NCBI GenBank assembly: GCA_963932145.1 | Contig: OZ010600.1 | Location: 46,475,508-46,539,507 of the forward strand | Source of the DNA: Acanthosepion lycidas | Taxonomy: Eukaryota > Mollusca > Cephalopoda > Sepiida > Sepiidae | Direction of reading: 5' to 3' | Length of the DNA: 64,000 bases | In this document: piece after piece, positions 34,849 to 44,970 of the stretch | Layout of the letters: every line of letters begins with the position of its first letter | How positions within the stretch are numbered: position 1 is the first letter of the stretch | Notes under the pieces: generated by a model | Databases searched by the model: none | What the model was told of the DNA's origin: nothing | What the model saw: the letters and a program-made list of their open reading frames with translations, nothing else | Program-made: the position numbers and the translations under genes

Positions 34849-34965
34849 ATTATTTATTCAAAACTTTTAACATAAATATGTTATAAAATCACTACAAAAA
34901 TAGCCATTTTGTTTCAACACCTCTGGTGTCTTATCAAGTGATGATGTTGAATGTAGAATAAAGGG
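34849..34965 (-). mobile_element. Solo PLE-terminal-repeat-like unit with hammerhead-like core
   Basis: A 117-bp single-copy stretch between two TA arrays. On the minus strand: TTGATAA (34931-34937), stem II of five Watson-Crick pairs plus one G-U (GACACC / GGTGTT around loop AGA), then GAAAC (34911-34915). A tail ends in TTTTGAATAAATAATTAT and runs into TA. The tail resembles that of the PLE inverted repeat ending at 37511 (TTTAAATAAATAATTAT). Two core bases differ from the standard CTGATGA. Confidence 0.6.

Positions 34966-35000
<35 letters not shown>
34966..35000. repeat. (TA)n microsatellite
   Basis: TA run. Confidence 0.97.
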
Positions 35001-35003
<3 letters not shown>

Positions 35004-35186
35004 TACTCTCCCGTCGTTTTCAACGCATGAGGATCAAGCAGTTCAGTTTGCACAACCAATAAACAGATTATCCGTCGATACAAATTTGATTATTATGATG
35101 AAGACTTGAGCAGAACCCACCAGTTTTTTGAAAGATCCGAATACAAAGAACTGGTGCACAGTCTCGAAGCAATCTTCCGCAGGTTT

Positions 35187-35260
35187 TGAATTCAGATTTG
35201 TCCTTCTCTTTGACCGGTTGCCATTAAAGGCAATAGGACCTAGTCTGTCCTGATATTTAC

Positions 35261-35264
<4 letters not shown>
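35187..35264 (-). repeat. SINE tail, minus strand
   Basis: Reverse complement carries TTAATGGCAACCGGTC and then GGACAAATCTGAATTCAAAA, aligning with 45300-45380 (TTGGTTGGCAAACAGTC, GGGCAAATGTGAATTCAAAA). Confidence 0.65.

Positions 35265-35318
<54 letters not shown>
35263..35318. repeat. (TA)n microsatellite
   Basis: TA run. Confidence 0.97.
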
Positions 35319-35321
<3 letters not shown>

Positions 35322-35452
35322 GCAGTGTTACATTAGAACATACACATACCCACTACAAAACTGTACATCTTGTTTCAATGTTAAAAAACGAAAAATTTTA
35401 ACGTTTAATCAGGTAGCGAATCACGATGCGACTCTGAACGCTGAAATGTTAC

Positions 35453-35456
<4 letters not shown>
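35319..35456 (-). mobile_element. Solo PLE-terminal-repeat-like unit with hammerhead-like core
   Basis: A 138-bp unit between two TA arrays. Minus strand reads CTGATTA (35406-35412), a stem II of ten positions with nine paired (AACGTTAAAA / TTTTAACATT), then GAAAC (35372-35376) and AAGATGTACAGTTTTGTAGT. The order core, stem, GAAAC, TGTAGTG is shared with 34849-34965 and with the 37401-37511 repeat (TATGTAGCG). Confidence 0.6.

Positions 35457-35511
<55 letters not shown>
35457..35511. repeat. (TA)n microsatellite
   Basis: TA run. Confidence 0.97.
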
Positions 35512-35513
<2 letters not shown>

Positions 35514-35553
35514 TAAGTTACAAACATTATGACTGCTTATATTTATCATAATA

Positions 35554-35632
35554 TTAGGTTGGTGCAAAAATAATGTGGTTTTTCTTTTGAAGATAAACGT
35601 CAAAAAACGACATTATTTTTGCACAAACCTAA
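35554..35632. mobile_element. Mariner-derived palindromic MITE, copy 2
   Basis: 79 bp from TTAGGTTGGTGCAAAAATAA to its inverted end, flanked by TA on both sides. The left arm inner part (GTGGTTTTTCTTTTGAAG) has diverged from the right arm (ACGTCAAAAAACGACATT). Same family as 11744 and 63779. Confidence 0.9.
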
Positions 35633-35731
35633 TACGTTCATATTCACAAATATTTTCCGTATATTACAATATTTTTAGTAATTTATTCACTCAGACATGT
35701 CTAAAAGAGAGTTTTCAGCTTAAATACACAC

Positions 35732-35737
<6 letters not shown>

Positions 35738-35763
<26 letters not shown>
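35738..35763. repeat. (TA)n microsatellite at PLE left end
   Basis: TA run directly abutting the left inverted repeat of the PLE. Confidence 0.95.
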
Positions 35764-35767
<4 letters not shown>

Positions 35768-37511
35768 TTTATTTAAAAATATGATTCCAAAACGCTACAT
35801 AAGAGGTCTCATGTTTCAAAACAAGAGCCGAAAACTTCAATATAATTATTTGAATTAAATTGAGTTAAAGTGAGGAGTTCTACTAGTTTTAAGATAGAGA
35901 AAATCAGAAAAATTATATTTAGTGAATTTAAAAATCTAAACTTAAAGATAACAGTCTCTTCTAAACTGAAAAGGGTAAACTTCCTCGAAGTAACTCTAGA
36001 CTTAGCAATCAACACATACCAACCTTATAGAAAACCAAATGTTAACCCCTTATATATAGACCCGAAGTCAAACCACCCTCTATCCATAATTAAACATATA
36101 CCCTCATCAATAGAAAATAGAATTAGTATTAACTCCGCTAACGAAGAAATATTCCAACAACACAATGGCTTCTATAACGCTGTCCTAAAAAATAGTGGCT
36201 ATAAAAATGCTAACATTAACTATAGAGACATTTGCACTAGCCAGAAGAAAAAATCAGGAAAAGAAAAATCATTTGGTATACCCGCCCCCCGTTCAACTAA
36301 ATGGTTAGTATTAAACTAGGACAGAAATTCTTAGCTTTAATTAATAAACACTTCCCCACCAATAGTAGTCTTAGTAATATATTTAATAAGAACACCCTAA
36401 AATTGAGTTACAGCTGCACTGAAAATCTAGAAAGTATAATAAAAAAACACAATAATAAAATCCTGAACAAACCCCCATGCCTGAATAGGATCAATAAAAA
36501 CCCTACACTTAAATCAGACAATAACAGTGAAAAATTGTGTGATTGTAGAAACCCAGACGACTGCCCATTAGAAAATAAATGCTGCATCAAATCTACGGTA
36601 TACCAATGTACTATCTCATCCACTGAGAGTCCTAATACTAATATAGTATACATTGGTCCAAGAAGAATGAATTTAAAGCCAGATGGAGGCACCATAATTG
36701 CTCTTTCAACAATATAAATAAAAGAAATCAGACTTCTCTATCTAAATATTTTTGGCATCTGAAGGAAATAAACAGGACACCTACTAAAGTAAAATGGGAA
36801 ATTATAAATAGGACTAGAACTTGTAAAACTTGGGATGACCCATGTCCTTTGTGCCTCCATGAGAAACTGCACATTATTAAGTTTCTAAATAATAAAAATC
36901 TATTAAACAATAGACATGAGTTAACGGTTTTTTGCCGACATCATAAGATCTATGCACTGAATAATTAGCTAAAAACAAGCATACAATAAAATAACTTTTA
37001 TAATCTATAGTCCAAATAAATAGTTTAAATACCCTACAAAAAAAGATAACCCTTTATGAAGTCGTCAAAAAACAAATGTTACGGCAGTTTTTATATGCAC
37101 AAATCACTTTCATAAAGAAATAAAATAAATAAATCTCCATAGACACGTAAACCAGACTAGGCGAAAACATCTTCCGTTTTAAATTTAGACACCACCACCT
37201 TACCCTGACTTGACATCTATGAAAGTAACTCTATACTGATACAAATTATTAACACTCAACACCCCTAACTATTTTAAACAATTCGCCCTGGCTGTTACCA
37301 TGGAAATTTTGATTTCAATTGTGAATATACTATTAAAACACGTAAATTTCAGAAATAAGTTATTCCAAAAAAAATTTCGCTTGAAGATGGAACAGAGCTT
37401 ACTTTAACTCAATTTAATTCAAATAATTATATTGAAGTTTTCGGCTCTTGTTTTGAAACATGAGACCTCTTATGTAGCGTGTTGGAATCATATTTTTAAA
37501 TAAATAATTAT
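35761..37511 (+). mobile_element. 5'-truncated Penelope-like element with inverted terminal repeats
   Basis: A 1.75-kb element. The left terminal repeat (35761-35871) and right terminal repeat (37401-37511) are 111-bp inverted copies that differ at one base in my alignment (CCAAAACG against CCAACACG). PLEs typically carry such pLTRs in inverted or direct arrangement. Between them lies the C-terminal half of the PLE polyprotein (35870-36968) and about 430 bp of 3' untranslated sequence. The right repeat ends in AAATAAATAATTAT; the left mirror end abuts a TA run. Confidence 0.9.
35870..36968 (+). pseudogene. PLE reverse transcriptase end plus GIY-YIG endonuclease, frameshifted
   Basis: Encodes the distal part of a PLE replicase: end of the RT and then the GIY-YIG endonuclease that nicks the target. 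Frame 1 (35870-36319) has the RT thumb region with FKIEKIRKIIF, VNFLEVTLDLAINTYQPY and PLYIDPKSNHPLSIIK. Frame 2 (36301-36717) carries LALINKHFP, FNKNTLKLSYSC, the Cys cluster CDCRNPDDCPLENKC and the endonuclease start VYQCTIS...NIVYIG. Frame 3 (about 36700-36968) gives KYFWHLKEIN, WEIINRT, CPLCLHEKL and LLNNRHELTVFCRH, including the usual conserved Glu and Asn of GIY-YIG nucleases. Frame changes fall near 36255-36300 and 36665-36705, so no single protein is made. The RT fingers and palm are absent because the element starts inside RT. Stop chosen at TAG 36966. Confidence 0.88.
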
Positions 37512-37727
<216 letters not shown>

Positions 37728-37869
37728 CGGTCGAGCACTTAAGAGAGAAAGCGCGAATTTGCAAACAGTGACTGCTACTGCTGATAATGCAAAGCTCTTC
37801 TATGAATCGAGTACTCTGAGCCAGTGGCGTGTTTATTCAAAATAAATACGTAAAAATCCACCTACTTCT

Positions 37870-37955
37870 CTGTTGAGACCCGATAGCTTAGGGGAAAAAG
37901 TCTCCAACTGATGTCAAATCAGTCGGGTTTCGATCCTGGCAATCGGATATCTGGG
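37870..37955 (+). repeat. tRNA-derived SINE-like head
   Basis: CCCGATAGCTTAGGGG has the look of an A box and D arm; CGGGTTTCGATCCTGG that of a B box and T arm, about 45 bases apart as in a tRNA. The anticodon stem does not close cleanly, so I take it as a tRNA-derived repeat. Confidence 0.55.
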
Positions 37956-38017
37956 CACACTGATAGGGTGATACTGCGAACCAGTCTGTGTAGACGAAAA
38001 AAAAAATATATATATAT

Positions 38018-38155
38018 AGGTGTAGCCTCGTATATATATACATATATATATTCATACATGTTTCATTAAATAATATAGACAAGTGTAGGTGTAGCCTCGT
38101 ATATATATACATATATATATTCATACATGTTTCATTAAATAATATAGACAAGTGT
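38018..38155. repeat. Two tandem 69-bp units with TA and a GAAACATG box
   Basis: Units 38018-38086 and 38087-38155 are practically identical: AGGTGTAGCCTCG, TA-rich stretch, TTCATACATGTTTCATTAAA, ATAATATAGACAAGTGT. A TA array follows. Confidence 0.92.
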
Positions 38156-38159
38156 TGTC

Positions 38160-38163
38160 TATT

Positions 38164-38208
<45 letters not shown>

Positions 38209-38220
38209 ATATATATATAA
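38160..38220. repeat. (TA)n microsatellite
   Basis: Two TA runs separated by one phase change (TATTATAT). Confidence 0.95.
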
Positions 38221-38244
38221 GGGGACATCAAGAAGTCATTAACT

Positions 38245-38345
38245 TGGTTCAGCTCAATTTTGATCTGAAATTTTCACCTGTAATCTTTGACCAATACGAT
38301 ACATGGAGGAGTGTTGTATTAAGTGCAATAAAATATAAGAGTTTA
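38245..38345. repeat. Partial copy of unnamed dispersed repeat X
   Basis: CAGCTCAATTTTGATCTGAA and ATTTTCACC match the start of the 24310 copy; the remainder is diverged. Lies right after a TA array. Confidence 0.4.
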
Positions 38346-39606
38346 TCTTGAAAAATAGATATTTATTGTATTCGGATTTATTATGAACCCATATAGTTTG
38401 TTCAAACTGCTATATAGCAATACATGATACACAAACAGAAACATTGCAGTAACTGACTAACACAATAATAATTAAGGAAAGAAATTGTAATCAAAGGTTA
38501 CAAATTTCAGAAGGTGTAAACATTAAGTCAAAGCGAACAACGATCAATGAAATTGATTCTGGAATAGTCATTTAAGAATGGATTTCAATTGTTAGAATCT
38601 ACACTACGTCACGACCACGCGGCATCACAGATATTCAAATTTCAAAAAATAACATCAGTCTCACGTGACAACAAAAACATTCAAAACTCTAAATTCAAAA
38701 CATTTCCAAAGATTCAAAATTCCAGACGGACTTTGAATTTCATCTGATTTCTTTCTTGATAATAACGTAAACTATTCGAAAGCTTTGGACGTTAACAAGA
38801 ACTAAAACGAAAAGAGCATAACATCACCTTTATTTGGATGGACACGAGCCTGTAACTTGGTGTTTTCTTTTGTCTGTTTCCACAATGTTCTTTTGTATTG
38901 CATATATAAGACACAGTGTGTATCCAGCCCCTTTTCTAGTTCAACACCAATATATATAGACTAAACTGTCAACAAAAAATACTTATTAAAATTGATATAA
39001 CTTGTCTGTTGTCTTTAATACAATTTGTTTGAACCCATATATATATGCATGCGTCTGTATCTATCTATATATCTATCTATCTATCTATTTCTTTCAACTT
39101 AGCTTGTTCATATCTATCTATCCATCCAAAAGTTCAGTTTGAAAATAAAAACAAATTGAATTCTCCGAAGTCTGGTGAAAGCGCCGAGATCAGGATATAT
39201 TTCTCATCTCGAAACTCAATACTTAAAAAGGATGTAAAATGACGTCATAGGCGAATACATAGACAGTAATATGTCTGACATAGTTCGACAGTGGAGTAAA
39301 GGAAATGAGGATAAATCATTTCATTTAGCAGAATAAAATCTGGCGACCTTGAAAATCAGCATTTAAAACCCCAGCTTTTACCTAAAATGTAAAAACAATC
39401 TTTGTCATTGTCTCAAACTATTTCTGCAACGTAGCTGGGTCAATATTAATCATTACAAATTTTGACTTAGTCTGGGACAGTTGTGAATATATTGCAAACA
39501 ATTTGAATGGAACTGACTACATCTGTTTTGCTAATGGGAAAGAATGTATTATGCCAGACTTCAAAGTGAATATCACCTGCCTGCTAGTAAATCAACATTC
39601 AATGTT

Positions 39607-39612
<6 letters not shown>
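38346..39612. other. No gene seen
   Basis: Contains a short CTAT stretch (39055-39090) and the AAAATCAGCATTT motif (39352). No coding signal. Confidence 0.45.

Positions 39613-39660
<48 letters not shown>
39613..39660. repeat. (TA)n microsatellite
   Basis: TA run of about 24 units. Confidence 0.97.
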
Positions 39661-39662
<2 letters not shown>

Positions 39663-39864
39663 GGGTGTAACACCAAAATTGTTCTAATCTTGTATAGCAT
39701 AATTATCCATCCCACAAAATATTTAATATCTAAAAAAAAAACACTAAACTAAGTGAGTTTCTTTTTCCAGGTTTTTTCAAATAATCATCTTGACACTGGT
39801 TTTTGTAAAAATCACTGAAAAACGCTTTGAGTTATCCAGATAAAAAGAGAACAGGTTAAAATTG

Positions 39865-40300
39865 TTTTGTGTTAGACCCACTGTCTTCCCAAATTAGCAA
39901 TAGTGAGAGGAAAAAGATTATTCAGGTCTTCAGTTATGGTACCAACATTCATACTCCGGCTTCCATCTTCAAAGTCCTTTCAAGTACCATCAAGAGAACG
40001 ATAAGTTTAAAAGAGCGTAAACAATGTAGAGGCAAATTGGATCAGGAGATCACAACAGGATGAGGGATTACCAATTTGACTTAGAGCTAAATTAGAAAAG
40101 AACCAACTCAGTCCATGAGACGTTTGGCACGTGAGAGAGGAGTTTCTGCTATAAAAGTTCAAAGAGCAATGAAAAAAGACTTGAACATGAAATCGTACGT
40201 GAAAACCATTGAGGCACACTGTTACTCCAGGCTGGAAAGTTGGAAGGTTAGAGAGATCGAAGATCACCTTGAATAAGTTGAAAAATGATCCTTCATGAGC
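39865..40300 (+). pseudogene. Tc1/mariner-superfamily transposase, N-terminal part only
   Basis: The first frame (39869-40063) covers a degraded first helix-turn-helix (ISNSERKKIIQVFSYGTN, then KERKQCRGKLD). After a stop and a frame change it reads NPTQSMRRLARERGVSAIKV and QRAMKKDLNMKSYVKTI, the second DNA-binding domain, then in another frame RLERSKITLNKLKNDPS at about 40243-40295. This is the usual order up to just before the first catalytic Asp. The match then stops and a SINE lies at 40335, so the catalytic domain is absent. Another family than the 20118 and 47411 elements. GGGTGTAACACC at 39663 and GTGTTAGACCC at 39872 could be inverted ends of something, but this is weak. Confidence 0.7.
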
Positions 40301-40334
40301 TTGTGATCCTTAGCTATGCTTGGGAATACTTGTT

Positions 40335-40505
40335 GCTGCATATATAATGGTTAACGGCTTGCAATTGTTAATCGAAGGTCCGAGTTCCAATTCCTGTTGG
40401 CTTCCTGATATTCACTTAGACACAAATGCCTTTGGGGAATGTATGCATGCATCTCTTCTATGGGTTAATTAGTAAGACTTATGCCGCTAAACTATTATTA
40501 TCTCC
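40335..40505 (+). repeat. SINE copy
   Basis: ATAATGGTTAACGGCTTGCA, GGTCCGAGTTCCAATTCCTG, TTCACTTAGACACAAATGCC and the end GGGTTAATTAGTAAGACTTA follow the SINE order. It sits where the preceding transposase relic is cut off. Confidence 0.7.
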
Positions 40506-40597
40506 AAAAAATAAAATAAAATTGTGTACAAAATATTTAGATTTTGGAGGTTGATATGCCGCTAATCAAAACAACAAACTACTGAAAAAGAATGCTT

Positions 40598-40668
40598 TTG
40601 ACGGGAATCGAACCTGTACTCCTTTCTTCCAGCAAAGAAATCAATAATTTAGCCGCAGTGTCTCCTAC
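40598..40668 (-). repeat. tRNA-derived SINE-like head
   Basis: Minus strand: GTACAGGTTCGATTCCCGTC is a strong B box and T arm, with CTAAATTATTGATTTCTTTGC upstream in anticodon-arm position. Same type as the head at 30930-31012. Confidence 0.5.
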
Positions 40669-41034
40669 AAATTAACCCAGGGGAAACCGTAAATTGAAGT
40701 CCAATTGCCTACTTAAAGCATATGCACATCTCTCGCTGGGGACATTTCCAAGTCTATATCTGCTAGCTTCATTTTCGTACCAGAAATGTAAAATAAATTT
40801 TAAATGGATATTGTTGTTTTAGAAACTAATATTCCAGGAAAAGACTGAAAATGATCTTTCCTGATAAATGACAGTGTTCATCTTTAGACAAATCGTCCAC
40901 CACAGTACAATGGCACTGTCATATATTGAGTCCAAGAAGACAAAATTAGTCTTCTGTTTATTTATCAGTTCCAGCAGAAAGTGAGGTGTATGAAGTGTCC
41001 TCCCAAACCCCCACTATAGCGGCGTGGATGACAG

Positions 41035-41036
<2 letters not shown>
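40669..41036. other. No gene seen
   Basis: No recognisable element. Confidence 0.45.
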
Positions 41037-41098
<62 letters not shown>

Positions 41099-41104
41099 TT
41101 ATTC
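41037..41104. repeat. (TTA)n microsatellite
   Basis: About 20 TTA units with one T-run interruption. Confidence 0.97.
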
Positions 41105-42140
41105 TTTCGTCTGCTCAAATGTACTTGCTCTGGACCGATATTACAAGGATATATCCATTTCACTTCAAAAGTATCTGAGAATAACTGGAGGTCAAGTTTC
41201 CAAAAATCCTCTCAGTATTCTTTCAAGGAAACTGAATCGCACCATCTAGTTTATTCTTCTTCATAAAGAATCTGAACTATTCTTATTATACAATTATTGC
41301 CATTCTTAGTGAAGGTTCTGATCTTTGTCGATTTTTCAATGTTACATATTTATCACCTGCAACTGTCCAATTAATATTTTTACGAGATTGTTTTACTTAT
41401 AAAAGCAAGTTATATTACTTCACTTATCCGACAAAGTTGAGCTCAGAAAGATGCCGAACTAGTGGATTTTCTTAACCAGTGAAACTTTGGATGCAACATG
41501 GCAAAATAATGCAAATTCTGCGCTGTATTCTTGATAACGATACAATTGACATAGAAATAGAACATTCTCGGATTAATTAACGGGTCGATGTAATTATATG
41601 TAAATAATATTTTCTCTCAAAATAACGAGTGGAAACTTCTTAAAGTAATTTTATCTTTTATTAAATATGTACTGAAAAGTGCATTAAAATCAAATAATTA
41701 CTTCTATTTTAAAATAGAGGTAGTAAGGGGTCACCCAAAATTTTTCTAATGTAAATTATTGAAACGTTTTTGTTTACCAGTAAAATATCTTTTCACATAG
41801 TGACCAAGAGATTTAATTCTGAATCATCGAAGCTCTCCGGTTAGCGAAACCCGGATTAGTGAAGTTCAATATATATGTTGTATGTTTGGTTAGGATAATT
41901 TCATTGTTTTTCATGGACAGCTTGAAAACTTATTGTCTTGTCGTTTTAAAAATTGATAATGGCTTATGAAATACAAGCCTGCACAGAATACATTGGTGAT
42001 GTTCAAGTTATTTCTGGAAACCAGAAAATTGGTCTGAGACAAAGAAAAAATATTTTTAATAAATCTTAAACATACATCATATATATTAGTTTGTTTTTAA
42101 TTTTAACCAAATACGCATACACATAAGAAATCGACGAAAT

Positions 42141-42145
<5 letters not shown>
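41105..42145. other. No gene seen
   Basis: AT-rich. No recognisable element. Confidence 0.45.

Positions 42146-42208
<63 letters not shown>
42146..42208. repeat. (TA)n microsatellite
   Basis: TA run of about 31 units. Confidence 0.97.
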
Positions 42209-42210
<2 letters not shown>

Positions 42211-42254
42211 AAATAGTTATATAATATTAACGCATATGACTTCTGTATGGTCCA

Positions 42255-42500
42255 AGCTTACAGCGATATCACGTCGAAACCCACTTCGTACCTAGATGGG
42301 TGACCGCCTGGGAATACCAGGTGATGTAAGCTTTGATGTGCAGGTTGTGTGCAGGATTACACCTTGGAGTTGAAAATCGGAAAGCCGAGTTCCAATTCCA
42401 GTCGGGTTCATTATCTTCACTTACGCGCAAATACCCTCGGAAAAGGTATGAATCCGCCTTTTCTCGTCCCGTCTAGGGTCTTGTGTCAGTATATTATTAT
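42255..42500 (+). mobile_element. 5S rRNA-derived SINE, plus strand
   Basis: Head 42255-42335 is 5S-like with an internal gap: its 5' part GCTTACAGCGATATCACGTC, then directly the 3' part GTACCTAGATGGGTGACCGC and CTGGGAATACCAGGTG ending TGTAAGCTTT. About 30-35 bases around the 5S A box are missing. Body: GGAAAGCCGAGTTCCAATTC, CACTTACGCGCAAATACCC, GGTATGAATCCGCC. Same architecture as 23285-23565 on the other strand; loss of the A box would weaken pol III transcription of this copy. Confidence 0.85.
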
Positions 42501-42681
42501 CACCAGAACATTTTTACAGCCTAAGAATATTTTCTGGCTTTAAAATAACCTTCAAAAGGTAAACAAATCAAACCAATCTGTATGGTCCATGTTTGTGCTT
42601 TTGTATTCAGGTCCGGGTCAAATCTGGTTGTATAATTCAATTGCATAAACAGATATTAGGATGTTATTAATGAAGTCAAAA

Positions 42682-43193
42682 GAAGCAAAGGACAAACAGA
42701 CAAAAGTTATATTTTTGAACCTCGCTTTTAATTGAACTTCCAACTCTTCAACAATTTTGACTCTTGAAGATTCAATGATGTTTGAAGCAAAGGACAAACA
42801 GACAAAAGTTATATTTTTGAACCTCGCTTTTAATTGAACTTCCAACTCTTCAACAATTTTGACTCTTGAAGATTCAATGATGTTTGAAGCAAAGGACAAA
42901 CAGACAAAAGTTATATTTTTGAACCTCGCTTTTAATTGAACTTCCAACTCTTCAACAATTTTGACTCTTGAAGATTCAATGATGTTTGAAGCAAAGCACA
43001 AACAGACAAAAGTTATATTTTTGAACCTCGCTTTTAATTGAACTTCCAACTCTTCAACAATTTTGACTCTTGAAGATTCAATGATGTTTGAAGCAAAGCA
43101 CAAACAGACAAAAGTTATATTTTTGAACCTCGCTTTTAATTGAACTTCCAACTCTTCAACAATTTTGACTCTTGAAGATTCAATGATGTTTGA
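42682..43193. repeat. Five-copy 102-bp minisatellite
   Basis: Units start at 42682, 42784, 42886, 42988 and 43090 (GAAGCAAAGGACAAACAGAC...). They are almost identical; units 1-3 have GGAC where units 4-5 have GCAC. Because 102 is a multiple of three, a minus-strand frame (43151-42618, 177 codons) stays open through all units, repeating a 34-residue block that starts LEVQLKARFKNITFVCL and ends ESSRVKIVEE. The frame runs from a Met inside the last unit to a stop in the unique flank. I see no known domain and take it as non-coding unless expression is shown. Confidence 0.95.
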
Positions 43194-43694
43194 AGATAGA
43201 TTGTCATGGATGAGAAGAGAAAGTGTTTAACCCGGTTAACGCAGTATGGCTCTACATTCACTAATTCATAAATATATTCGATATATTGGAAATAGTTTTC
43301 GGATTTGTTGCAACCCGATAATCATGCTTTACCAGCTGCAGAACTGGTGAGTCTACCCATTTTGAAGCCTCAAGTTCCCATCTTTGCGACTTTTGTTTCT
43401 TTCCGCGCGTAACTAACAACGCCGAATTCCAACCAGGGCACCATTGACATCGTAGGTTCTCACACGCAAACAAGCGCACACGCACATACATGCAAGCGGG
43501 GTACCCGACAACACACAGGCACACAGCTGTGTGTAAGTGAACGTATTCATTATAGAAGAATGCGTAGATATTCCGTCATAGGCATCACTTCCAATATTCA
43601 GACAAAATTGCCTTTTATGCTTCGTATAGATGTGAAATTAAGTAGGCAAAGGGTGATTTGGTAGAAGATTTTTCACGAAGATATTCTTTTTGAT
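43194..43694. other. No gene seen
   Basis: No recognisable element. Confidence 0.45.
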
Positions 43695-43746
43695 AGAAGA
43701 AGAAGAAGAAGAAGAAGAAGAAGAAGAAGAAGAAGAAGAAGAAGAA
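43695..43746. repeat. (GAA)n microsatellite
   Basis: About 17 AAG units. Confidence 0.97.
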
Positions 43747-44773
43747 ATAATATGATATAATATAACGTGGTTGCAACGTTTGATAAGGATAGTGGGAAGT
43801 ATTGGGTAAAGGGAATGGCGAATATTAAAAATAAAAAAAATATGTCTAAAATTACAAAATAAATGCAAAAATATCTACAATCAAGAAAACAAAAAAAAAA
43901 AAAAAACATCCGGGACCATTTTTAAAGATGCTAACAAATTATTGCAATTTTCCTAAGAGGTTCCTCAGAACCAGCCTTACCCCTCATCCTCACCTTCATC
44001 TATCGCCAACCCTACTCCTCCTATCACCTCACCCAACTTTCTGATTAATTTTATACATTTCTGAGTAAGGCGAAAGAGAGGCGGTGGTTGGGTGTGCGGG
44101 AACGATTATCAAAATATAGGGTGTGTGTGCAAGGACCGAGTTGGGGGTGGTAGAGATGGCGATGTGGAGAAAAAAAAGAGATACAGGTAAATAGGAGGAG
44201 TTGCTGGAAGTTAACTGCCCGGATGTTAAATTTGCCTTGAAAACATTTTTCGGGGAGTTGGGAAAGTAAGACGTAGAAAACAACATATGACTTAAGTCTC
44301 CATCACGCTTCAATTTTTTTCTTTTTACTGTAGCGTTTAAAAACGGATTATTACTTCCCTTATTCAAGTTTACTTGAAGCAATCTATGTCATTCAGAAGA
44401 TCGTATAGCACCAATACCATGCGAGTGAGCGCATCTAGCATAAAACAATAAAAACTAGATATTCAATTCATATTCCATGTCTGTTCTATTAAAGCAAGTT
44501 GTTGTAACTAATTAAATGGTTAAGAAATAACAAAACAAAAGGTTGCAGATAAATCGTGTATCGGGGCTTACTTTCCTACTAATTTTATAGTAGGTGAAAG
44601 TGCCCACAATAGACTCATTAGAGGAAGGACACCACAACAGCGCCGAAAATCTTCATCATAGAAAAGATTTCAAATTAGTATTTTTTATAATACAGAGTTG
44701 CCACAGGTGCACTCTTTTACTTACACTTGAAGAAAATACTGTCATCTTTCTTAGCATTAGGATATTAATCAGA
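43747..44773. other. No gene seen
   Basis: A-run at 43889-43907. A 117-codon minus-strand frame (44029-44382) is the longest non-repetitive frame here, but I recognise no domain in it. Confidence 0.45.
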
Positions 44774-44970
44774 GTTGATAGGTTCGCCTGTCGTCCGATT
44801 CACACTCCTCTCCGGTCTTTTGAACAGGAGTAGAGGTTTATCCCTTGTTTCCTGTTTAGGATTGGGTTTCCCGTTTTTTTCTGAATTATTTTCATTATCT
44901 TTCACTCTCATTAGCCTCGTTGCCTCTTAGTAGAGTTATCGCCTTGTTTGGGGCAAACTGATAAAAAAAA
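44774..44970 (+). repeat. LINE 3' end
   Basis: Starts with the block shared with 530-655 and ends GCCTCTTAGTAGAGTTATCG...CTTGTTTGGGGCAAACTGAT, a mutated form of the LINE terminus CCTAGTGGCTT...CTTGGGGTGAAATG at 58250-58290. Confidence 0.6.

Noticed and set aside
37425-37455. Hammerhead motif in the PLE 111-bp repeats
   Set aside because: A GAAAC box is present, but the sequence before it does not form stem II and the CTGATGA core is not clear; not claimed for this element.
37870-37955. Functional tRNA gene, also considered at 30930, 40598, 50640, 51760, 51970 and 53800
   Set aside because: A and B box regions are visible but no complete cloverleaf with a proper anticodon arm can be drawn; better seen as tRNA-derived SINE heads.
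42682-43193. CRISPR array
   Set aside because: The 102-bp units are contiguous without variable spacers, and the sequence is clearly animal DNA.
44029-44382. 117-codon minus-strand frame as a gene
   Set aside because: No domain, no splice context and no partner; a frame of this length is expected by chance in 64 kb.
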